Source: Harmonia axyridis (taxonomy: Eukaryota; Arthropoda; Insecta; Coleoptera; Coccinellidae). From it: a stretch of DNA of 64,000 nucleotides. Below the pieces are notes generated by a model, which was not told the DNA's origin, ran no database searches, and saw only the letters and a program-made list of their open reading frames with translations. Position 1 is the stretch's first letter. The number at the start of each line of letters is the position of its first letter. The position numbers and the translations under genes are program-made. The stretch covers positions 5,272,501 through 5,336,500 of the forward strand of contig NC_059501.1 of assembly GCF_914767665.1 (NCBI RefSeq), in the 5' to 3' direction. This document shows, in pieces, positions 57,001 through 61,600 of the stretch.

Positions 57001-57478
57001 ATACTTTTCTTAATCGAATCTATATATTTCGAAGGCTAAAATCGAAGATTCACTAAAATTATAACTCCTAACAAAGAGTTCGAGATAAGATCGTGGAATA
57101 TGAAGCCATGATGGTTCCGAAGCGTTGTTGAAAATTACCCACTCCAAAATAAAAAAAATGAAAAAAAAACAGAAAATAAATTTACACCGTTATCACCGAT
57201 AAAATTATTTCATTCAGATCGAAGAACAATAAAAATTCGAAAAAAAAAATTGAATGGACCGGAAACGAACGAGACTAAAAAAAGCACTTACCAGTTATTC
57301 CATTGCTGTTTGAGTTTTTTTTGCTTATCCTCTCCAATAGATCTTCTGTTATTTCGCAATTGTACGTCTTCATATATTCTATCAGATCAGAATACTCTCC
57401 TGCAACGGTCTTTTTTTGGGTGGAGTCCGCATCTCGGTTTCCATTACCCTGAGCGGAGTATCCCAAGCAAGCTTCCAT
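23786..57478 (-). CDS. EF-hand-like protein, four exons over 33.7 kb (329 aa)
   Basis: Coding exons, in order of transcription, are 57478-57292, 47535-47190, 29065-28825 and 24001-23786. Junction phases are 1, 2 and 0, and all match (ACT G/AT, AG/C, CAG/GAT). The total is 990 nt, or 329 residues plus stop. All exons are more GC-rich than their surroundings. The protein is soluble, with no signal peptide or membrane segment. Residues 259-329 form a degenerate EF-hand pair: the loop DKANCGTVTREQ lacks Asp at position 3 and Glu at position 12, so calcium binding is doubtful. The rest is conserved-looking but not recognised. Introns of 9.8, 18.1 and 4.8 kb are packed with mobile DNA, and the 18.1-kb one contains other genes on the same strand. 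Further small exons could have been missed. Confidence 0.72.
24155..25094 (+). mobile_element. DD41D mariner deletion derivative, copy 3
   Basis: Same deletion and TIRs as copies 1 and 2. Left TA at 24153-24154; the right flank is CA, so the duplication is lost or mutated. It carries a TAA in the CVNKQN region and a small insertion near 24720 that splits the catalytic domain into frames at 24454-24771 and 24713-25141. It lies in intron 3 of the EF-hand-like gene. Confidence 0.85.
25100..25893. other. Non-coding intron stretch
   Basis: No recognisable gene or element between mariner copy 3 and the foldback element. Confidence 0.4.
25896..26759. mobile_element. 864-bp foldback MITE with nested TIRs, TA duplication
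   Basis: Ends CACTGTGTCCGTAAAGTATG and its inverse are flanked by TA at 25894-25895 and 26760-26761, fitting Tc1/mariner-type targeting. The arms continue inward for several hundred bases. They pass through a second terminal-like motif TACAGGGTGAATTACTTTCG at about 26018, mirrored near 26635, and through CGAGTAATGACGTCA. No coding capacity. Either one large palindrome or one MITE nested at the centre of another. Confidence 0.8.
26873..27812 (+). mobile_element. DD41D mariner deletion derivative, copy 4
   Basis: Same architecture as the other three copies, with GGGTGTTTTTTTT start and AAAAACACCCTT end. The deletion junction is slightly altered (tcttacggaatacgcatcgc). It is the most damaged copy: an ACTCTTCC change near 27317, a lost base in the PLDYFLWG region (about 27512), and a lost base near 27625. 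Left TA present; right flank is CA. Confidence 0.85.
27864..28699. mobile_element. PIF/Harbinger-type MITE (TAA duplication)
   Basis: TIRs GGCCCAGTTTCACCAAATGC and the inverse (tttggtgaaactgggcc) are flanked by TAA at 27861-27863 and 28700-28702, the 3-bp target typical of PIF/Harbinger. Inside are paired TTAATCGCGATT-like segments near each end. A minus-strand frame at 28124-28396 has no recognisable transposase motif. Confidence 0.75.
28825..29065 (-). CDS. EF-hand-like gene, exon 3
   Basis: Acceptor tttttttcag precedes the exon; the donor is gttcgt after TTCCAG (weaker than usual). It encodes CIDYRKFSEVIEESFTQ, then LIVPLQHVPTKDCEKNFL and EVSIALQKLAKKPDLQMNIL. The helical, charged character fits the region just before the EF-hand exon. 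Confidence 0.72.
29340..29810 (+). pseudogene. Second mariner-like transposase remnant
   Basis: A frame at 29455-29787 contains NQLGDNFIS, then LTPLDYFLWSYVKSLMSTEK, and the tail reads aaaaaaaacgtccctta. It is clearly related to, but distinct from, the DD41D copies at 20-28 kb. The N-terminal half is missing. Confidence 0.65.
29995..30166. mobile_element. hAT-type MITE, 172 bp
   Basis: Ends CAGTGGCGACGC and its inverse GGCGCCACTG. Flanked by an 8-bp duplication with one mismatch (atctcttt at 29987-29994, atcccttt at 30167-30174), as expected for hAT elements. No coding capacity. Confidence 0.75.
30585..31140 (+). pseudogene. Gypsy-type gag remnant
   Basis: An open segment at 30589-30852 reads like an LTR-retrotransposon gag capsid (LLSTFAPEYKSNNELLKLFN, ESIKEWTVQVSSLAANRKF). 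Further fragments at about 30905-31120 include LEDAIRIANRYF and a zinc-knuckle-like CAVCGIRYHLTREFKGYSC. Frames are broken by stops. No LTR, protease or polymerase was found nearby. Confidence 0.6.
31141..31990. other. Non-coding stretch
   Basis: No recognisable gene; small frames are probably chance. Confidence 0.35.
31991..35200. repeat. Two tandem copies of a complex repeat, about 1.5 kb each
   Basis: The segment beginning near 32241 (aattcatgagacgattttttgg-like) to about 33560 recurs from 33722 to about 35150 at an offset of about 1.48-1.58 kb. Both include caacgtttcgaggacttttctcc-type sequence and the block at 33125-33290 (gcgcttattctctagcgattg...) that is seen again just upstream of the two-cistron gene (about 35835-35950). 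No coding sense was recognised. Confidence 0.75.
35232..35399 (-). CDS. Second cistron: 55-aa membrane microprotein
   Basis: Begins ATG at 35399, only 5 nt (ATAAA) after the stop of the upstream frame. It encodes MFHVYMAGPALLTMFIVG, continuing IIIILLRWGPDLCKVRHTA, and ends MITQFHMPS. It has one membrane segment (about residues 8-24) and then a basic tail, an N-out/C-in-like pattern. No intron or promoter fits in the gap, so translation from the same mRNA by reinitiation or leaky scanning is the simplest reading. The intercistronic bases create AATAAA, so alternative poly(A) use could remove this cistron. Family not recognised. Confidence 0.6.
   Translation of the reverse strand: MFHVYMAGPALLTMFIVGIIIILLRWGPDLCKVRHTAMRWIGLKNHMITQFHMPS
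35405..35770 (-). CDS. Small single-pass membrane protein, first cistron (121 aa)
   Basis: An acceptor-like ttggtattttcag lies 18 nt before the ATG at 35770, so a 5' non-coding exon is likely. The protein (MSAVFDEREEYLKSS...) has one strong membrane segment at residues 28-52 (FYITVTICAIVGLSIFILNF) followed by CC. Its cytoplasmic-type tail contains WGDRRTGNRWLVSLWTATP, a proline-rich part and LQKRESDI at the end. I do not know the family, but the intact frame and distinctive tail look like a real conserved gene. The stop TAA is 5 nt before the ATG of the next frame. It is nested in intron 2 of the EF-hand-like gene, same strand. Confidence 0.7.
   Translation of the reverse strand: MSAVFDEREEYLKSSYFKKHIYSDFSPFYITVTICAIVGLSIFILNFVLGCCSRYSDYWGDRRTGNRWLVSLWTATPHQQPPLDYTELKVISVPKDNSELPPTLEFHRIEYSELQKRESDI
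36762..37361 (-). pseudogene. Na,K-ATPase beta-subunit (nervana-like) pseudogene, C-terminal half
   Basis: On the minus strand the pieces GQVCDIDVRKWKPCTPDRHF, SPCIFLKL, IYGWVPEYYNDPNDLPDDMP, GPIKYYPSYRGFPGYYYPYM and SYLSPLVAVQF follow in order, ending NIKstop. This is the extracellular domain and end of the Na+/K+-ATPase beta subunit. It is broken by a frameshift after FLKL, a TGA where the conserved Cys of the WISC motif should be, loss of another conserved Cys near the end, and a hAT MITE inserted at 37115-37280. No introns are seen in the 3' half, so it could be processed. The upstream half is absent; the 5' edge coincides with the start of the flanking repeat unit. Confidence 0.8.
37115..37280. 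mobile_element. hAT-type MITE inside the beta-subunit pseudogene, 166 bp
   Basis: Ends CAGTGGCGTACCCAG and its inverse TGGGTACGCCACTG, with an 8-bp duplication differing by one base (gcgagttc at 37107-37114, gtgagttc at 37281-37288). The insert contains G-runs and C-runs (gggggggcg, cctgggggggatat, tatcccccttatcccccc). Confidence 0.85.
38012..38254 (-). CDS. Ly6/uPAR-type secreted or GPI protein, first exon, copy A
   Basis: Begins MWTNSLYLFLFLLFLSLISN, a signal peptide with likely cleavage near SEA, then VKCYQCSSSEDPKGQDNCGA, CNSF and GSFCMKFTHQSP. The C-x2-C start and Cys spacing match insect UPAR/Ly6 (quiver-type) proteins, which are small GPI-anchored or secreted three-finger proteins. 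I place the exon end at ATG/gttaag (38012/38011); without splicing the frame runs on to 37925. The next exon with the closing CN motif was not found, so completeness is uncertain. Confidence 0.55.
39831..40073 (-). CDS. Ly6/uPAR-type first exon, copy B (tandem duplicate)
   Basis: Nearly identical to copy A at an offset of exactly 1819 bp, with one replacement in the exon (GHM to SHM) and the same signal peptide, Cys pattern and gttaag donor. About 700 bp downstream and 500 bp upstream are duplicated with it. The near-identity means a recent duplication, or an assembly collapse or expansion problem. As no second exon is seen after copy A, one or both copies may be non-functional. Confidence 0.5.
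40976..41398 (-). pseudogene. Claudin-like exon fragment, copy 1 (split by a hAT MITE)
   Basis: On the minus strand MKIRTGLAAIITTVAA is interrupted by the MITE at 41162-41345. After it the frame resumes with FIIIAFCTTYWLQNDEKIDN and IKIGLWEVCFVNFE, then a frameshift to HQYDYKFTGCWWVFEEEYYI. This is the first extracellular loop of a claudin-type four-membrane-segment protein, with the GLW..C..C signature. It is broken, so a pseudo-exon. Confidence 0.65.
41162..41345. mobile_element. hAT-type MITE with six TATCGATA sites
   Basis: Ends TAGGGATGGGCAA and the inverse TTGCCCATCCCTA. Flanked by aaagcagc (41154-41161) and caagcagc (41346-41353), an 8-bp duplication with one mismatch. The empty site is visible in the sister repeat at about 45497. 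Six exact TATCGATA octamers occur at 41179, 41195, 41227, 41235, 41288 and 41313. Confidence 0.85.
43237..43470 (-). pseudogene. Claudin-like exon fragment, copy 2
   Basis: Same exon as copy 1, reading MKNRTGLAAIITTVAAYAFI, but with a loss of about 7 bases after KIIA that removes the FWTP segment. The frameshift before HQYDYKFTGCWWVF is also present. No MITE. Confidence 0.65.
45312..45553 (-). pseudogene. Claudin-like exon fragment, copy 3
   Basis: Same exon, with an extra 'gcagcaa' duplication after TTVAA that shifts the frame, then FIIIAFWTPYWLKNDEKIDN and GLWEVCFVNFE. It has the same later frameshift as copies 1 and 2, so that lesion predates amplification of the repeat. Confidence 0.65.
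47190..47535 (-). CDS. EF-hand-like gene, exon 2
   Basis: Preceded by acceptor ttttccatttcag and followed by donor gtaacg after ATGAG. It encodes DPKIVMMTALFEKFCSAGYE through FNMIHNTYALYDM. The GC-rich codon use contrasts with the AT-rich repeats that abut it on the left. If not spliced, the frame would end at TAA two codons later, so a separate short gene is the alternative. Confidence 0.72.
47560..48530. other. Non-coding intron 1 stretch
   Basis: Contains a short (TAA)n near 47797. No gene recognised. Confidence 0.4.
48533..48656 (-). other. Possible first exon with signal peptide
   Basis: A minus-strand frame begins MTMHFKYQVSTNQNAVK and carries a hydrophobic VLLALLLLYS segment. It ends at a good donor (gtaagttgg after CACAATATT). 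It could be the first exon of a small secreted-protein gene nested in intron 1. No second exon was recognised, so this is tentative. Confidence 0.25.
48717..48815. repeat. Foldback, about 100 bp
   Basis: ctatgtatctggagaacaat at the left pairs with attgttctgttcatagatgcatag at the right, enclosing aattatcg/cgataatt pairs. Confidence 0.6.
48910..49125 (-). repeat. Long hairpin with the same GA/GA + GAA apex motif
   Basis: Arms run from about 48910 to 48998 and 49038 to 49125 (gtgcatcaaaatgaccgg... and inverse). The core at 48999-49037, read on the minus strand, has stem GGAGAAAGAGCCC, then GA, then CACC-GAA-GGTG, then GA, then GGGCTCTTTCTCC. It has the same order of structural elements as the hairpin at 17775-17805, with different stem bases. 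Confidence 0.75.
49418..49937 (-). mobile_element. 5'-truncated LINE, 3' end with (ATT)n tail
   Basis: Frame 49599-49937 reads the C-terminal region after a LINE reverse transcriptase (SYNTRQKHKLPLPYNRMKKT, YNKLPDDFKQLNQRNF). It is followed by a 3' end of repeated ATT units at 49421-49441, as in LINEs with short-repeat tails. The RT itself is missing. Confidence 0.7.
50285..51375 (-). mobile_element. 5'-truncated Jockey-like LINE (RT C-terminal part)
   Basis: The upstream part, with frameshifts at 51160-51370, reads SVLGPRLFNLFIHDIPEF and LALFADDTPIFA, the catalytic FADD box. The open frame 50558-51154 continues with EGKTEQIVF, VKYLGVELDSRLNFHKHID and IRPIITYAAPAWCHL. The 3' region ends near 50285 with AATAAA. 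It is inactive because it lacks the endonuclease and ORF1. Confidence 0.75.
51376..52139. other. Non-coding stretch with short poly(T)
   Basis: Contains a run of T at about 51948-51964; no gene recognised. A loose repeat (tttctatgg.tctggtta) occurs at about 51534 and 51677. Confidence 0.4.
52140..57291 (-). repeat. 384-bp tandem array carrying repeated splice-donor cassettes
   Basis: Eleven intact monomers have their gcactcaccag motif at 52496, 52879, 53263, 53647, 54032, 54418, 54803, 55187, 55571, 55956 and 56342 (spacing 383-386 bp). Decayed units lie before the first and at about 56600-57290. Read on the minus strand each holds an acceptor-like ccactattttttcatcag, a 34-nt segment, and CTG/gtgagtgc. 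The final unit merges with the real exon 1 donor at 57291, so the array appears to derive from the exon 1/intron 1 border. The repeated short minus-strand frames (FFDLNEII.. type) are array sequence. Confidence 0.9.
52880..56565. repeat. Five-monomer higher-order duplication (1924 bp)
   Basis: The block from about 52880 to 54640 recurs at 54804 to about 56565 with an exact offset of 1924 bp (five monomers). Even single-base variants are shared, such as gaaaaatcagaac at 52978 and 54902. The copies part near 56570. Recent segmental duplication, or assembly artefact. Confidence 0.85.
57292..57478 (-). CDS. EF-hand-like gene, exon 1
   Basis: Starts MEACLGYSAQGNGNRDA at the ATG 57478 (the AAA and TTG codons before it are not starts). 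It encodes residues 1-62, including DLIEYMKTYNCEITEDLLER, and ends ACTG before the strong donor gtaagtgc. A CACGTG-containing segment lies about 60 bp upstream; no TATA is evident. The flanking 384-bp array ends at this donor. Confidence 0.7.
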
Positions 57479-57499
57479 TTTCAAAACGTTGTGTTTAGT

Positions 57500-58330
57500 T
57501 TGCCCTCAACGAATACAATGACGTGACACGTGCAACTGCATCTAGCTTGTCCTATAGGAATAGGACCTACAGGGCGAGCAGAGAAAGGCACTCTCGAGCA
57601 CCCTCTAGCAGTCAAACACACAAACTTTCACTTTCAGGCTTGAATTAGATATGTATCTGAATCAAGGGTGGTATTTCATTGTATTTTGGATTGTAAGATG
57701 TCGCACAGATCAACCAGTTGACAATAACTACTGACTAGATTTATCAAGTCACTGTACCAATAATCTACAGGGTAAATTCGATGCTCACTGAGAGTATTTC
57801 GAGAACTATGAGACTTGGAGAAAAAATTAAACAGGACCTCCAGGCGTGTAATATTCTCTGAATATTATATAACTTTATAAGTTATTCAATGAAACAAAGA
57901 TTGGAACTCTTATATTTTCATTCCTCATCTATCGAAGGTTCAACATTAACTGTGTTGACCGATACATATGCACATATGTTAAGTGATAATTCATGCATTC
58001 TTAATCATGAAAAAACTATGAAATGAAACAGTCGATATATTACAAAAGGGCAATCGAAAAAAAACTTTTTTTTATGATGGAAAAATTTCCGTAATTATCT
58101 CAAGTACCCCCTATATCTACGCCGTTGGTTGTGTTATTTCTAATAGGAACTTAAAATCTTGACTTACTCAAAAACTTGTTTTTACAAGTTTTTCAATTTA
58201 CAATTTTCTCAGCATGAGCATAACATTCTATGGTGAATTTCACCAATATAATGTATTGGTTCATCTGAGAAGATTTCATGAACGATATTATTCGATTCGC
58301 TATTCGTTGTATTGTAGACGAATTTGAAAG
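57500..58330. other. Upstream flank of the EF-hand-like gene
   Basis: Holds the presumed promoter (no TATA seen; CACGTG near 57525). Otherwise no gene recognised. Confidence 0.35.
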
Positions 58331-58600
58331 GTGAAGGAAAATTCACTTTCAATTATGACAAAATTGATGAGAAGTTGGCAAAGGTTCGAATTTCCTTTTT
58401 CGATAAATATAATTTTTTGTTGTAACAAAATATTGAAGAAGGATATTCTTCATTTAAATTTGTCATGCGATCTCAAATATCTAGGTATAAAACAAGATAA
58501 TAGAGTAAACTGTCATTACCACGTCAAAAACGTAATGACTGGCGATTACGCAGTATTAAAAGAATCCTTTTTCCATTATAATGCAGAAAAAATTGTTTAA
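58331..58600 (+). pseudogene. LINE reverse-transcriptase remnant
   Basis: The short frame contains LKYLGIKQDNRVNCHYHV and GDYAVLKESFFHY, resembling the region just after the catalytic core in LINE RTs (KYLGI.D..L.W..H). Upstream and downstream parts are missing. Confidence 0.45.
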
Positions 58601-58639
58601 ATCAATAGAATAAAGCCCCCATTTCCAATTCAATAATAT

Positions 58640-61600
58640 AAACTCTAATTACGTAATATGTTGCACCTGCCTCCTTCGACTTCAGCACCTCTATTCACGC
58701 CAAATCTTTCAAACAAATTTTTACGGTTAATTACTGTTATAATACTAAGTTTTCCATCCTACTTAAATTAGTGCTCTACATGTTTCTTTATCCATTTTGA
58801 AGAACAACTTACATTGATTTTTCTTGATTCCCATCTTATTTTCGTACAATTTTTTATTCCTTTAGTTTCTCACTGGCTAGAGCTAATTTTATCAATTGAG
58901 ATTATTTTCGAAACAATTTTGCAGAGTATTGTTCGAATATTATGCGAATCAGTGACATGTGAACGATACGCCGGATCCAGGGTGGTAAAGAGGGTAATAA
59001 CCCCCACAAACCTCGTCGAATCATTCATAGATTTTGTGTTTTCAAAAAAGAGTATATGCTTTCAGTTTATGCCGAGCATTTTTTTTTCATTTATTTTCAA
59101 AATTATAAAATGATGAAAAATATATATTTTTTCATCATTTCCACGTTGAGCTATCATTTCACATTACCATAAATCCGCCACATACGCATAATGGTACCTA
59201 TATATGTACGTATTCTGTAATAACTGTTATAATACCAAGATTTCCATCCTACATAAATTAGTTCCCTTCAAATTAATGCTCTACATGTTTCCTTATCCAT
59301 TTTGAAAAACAACATTAATTGATTTTTCTTGATTCCCATCATATTTTCTTACAATTTTTAGTGCCTTTAGTTTCTCATTGGCTAGAGTATTTTGTTCAGC
59401 TAATTTTATCAATTTAGATTTCTTCATTCATAGATTTTGTGTTTTCAAAAAAGAGTAAATGCTTTCAGTTTATGCCGAGCATTTTTTTTCATTTATTTTC
59501 AAAATTATAAAATGATGAAAAATATATATTTTTTCATCATTTCCACGTTGAGCTATCATTTCACATTACCATGAATCCGCCACATACGCATAATGGTACC
59601 TATATATCGGGTGTCCCAAGGTGAGTGGCCTATTAGATTATTATGGAAACTATTGATGGTAAAGATTTCAAATTTTGTGGATAGATATTTGGCCATGTAA
59701 GGTACATTTTTAAAATAATTTCACATTTCCAGTGTTGCCGGATGTACGACAATTTGGCAACAACTTTGTTATTTTGAATAGGATATCCGGTATTTCTATT
59801 TTTTTTATGATACTCCATAAAATATCGAATCTATTCATTTTTACTTTTCCATCCCTATCTTCAACGGTTTTTGAGTTATTAATTATTTTTCGAAATTTTA
59901 GATCAATTTGGCGTATTACGAAAATGACTCTAGTTCGCTCAATATTTGAGATTTAAGTCAGAAATTTTGCAAGTCGTTAGATATTGATCTGATCTGTGTC
60001 ACTGCTTCTAAATTATGGTCGTCAATAATACAGGACGGACCAAAAACAATCATCATTTGCCAAGTTACAAAATTGTAAAAAAGTCTATTTTTTCAAATTA
60101 GACACCTAGTATATTTTTCAATTTTTGGAATCAGTACAACACACTCTACAATTTTCCTTTTCACGTCCCTATACCTATCTCAACTGGATTCCGAGTTATA
60201 TGCGTTATATGTGTATATCTTTCTTGAGCCATTATTTATAGAAAAACCTCGGAACAAAACACCTGTTAGGCAATAATTGTTTATTTTGACATTTATGGAT
60301 TGAACTGATTCATTGATATATCGATCTATGAACGACAAAGAGAAAATAACAATACAAAAGAAATTAACACTTATTGAATCAATGTGAAATCTAATAAACG
60401 CATATAACTCGGAATCCAGTTGTGATAGGTATAGGGACGTGAATAGAAAAATTGTAGAGTGTGTTGTACTGATTCCAAGAATTGAAAAATATACTAGGTG
60501 TCTAATTTGAAAAAATAGACTTTTTCACAATTTTGTAACTTGACAAATGATGAATTTTTTTGGTCCGTCCTGTATTATTGACAACCGTAATTCAAAAGCA
60601 GTGACACAGATCAGATCAATATCTAACGACTTGCAAAATTTCTGACTTAAATCTCAAATATTGAGCGAACTAGAGTCATTTTCGTAATACGCCAATTTGA
60701 TCTAAAATTTCGAAAAATAATTAATAACTCAAAAACCGTTGAAGATAGGGATGGAAAAGTAAGAATGAATAGATTTAATATTTTATGGAGTATCATAAAA
60801 AAAATAGAAATACCGGATGTCCTATTCAAAATAACAAAGTTGTTGCCAAATTGTCGTACATCCGGCAACACTGGAAATGTGAAATTATTCAAAAAATGTA
60901 CCTTATATGGCCAAATATCTATCCTCAAAATTTGAAATTTTTACCATCAATAGTTTCCATAATAATCTAATAGGCCACTCACCTTGGGACACCCGATATG
61001 TACGTATTCTGTAATAACTGTTATAATACCAAGATTTCCATCCTACATAAATTAGTTCCCTTCAAATTAATGCTCTACATGTTTCCTTATCCATTTTGAA
61101 AAACAACATTAATTGATTTTTCTTGATTCCCATCATATTTTCTTACAATTTTTAGTGCCTTTAGTTTCTCATTGGCTAGAGTATTTTGTTCAGCTAATTT
61201 TATCAATTTAGATTTCTTCATTCATAGATTTTGTGTTTTCAAAAAAGAGTAAATGCTTTCAGTTTATGCCGAGCATTTTTTTTTCATTTATTTTCAAAAT
61301 TATAAAATGATGAAAAATATATATTTTTTCATCATTTCCACGTTGAGCTATCATTTCACATTACCATGAATCCGCCACATACGCATAATGGTACCTATCT
61401 ATGTACGTATTCTGTAATTACTGTTATAATACCAAGTTTTCCATCCTACATAAATTAGTTCCCTTCAAATTAATGCTCTACATGTTTCCTTATCCATTTT
61501 GAAAAACAACATTAATTGATTTTTCTTGATTCCCATCATATTTTCGTACAATTTTTAGTGCCTTTAGTTTCTCATTGGCTAGAGTATTTTGTTCAGCTAA

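Noticed and set aside
59732..60970. Mirrored frames of 61-93 residues inside the 1390-bp foldback
   Set aside because: Arms of a palindrome necessarily give the same frame twice; no transposase motif.
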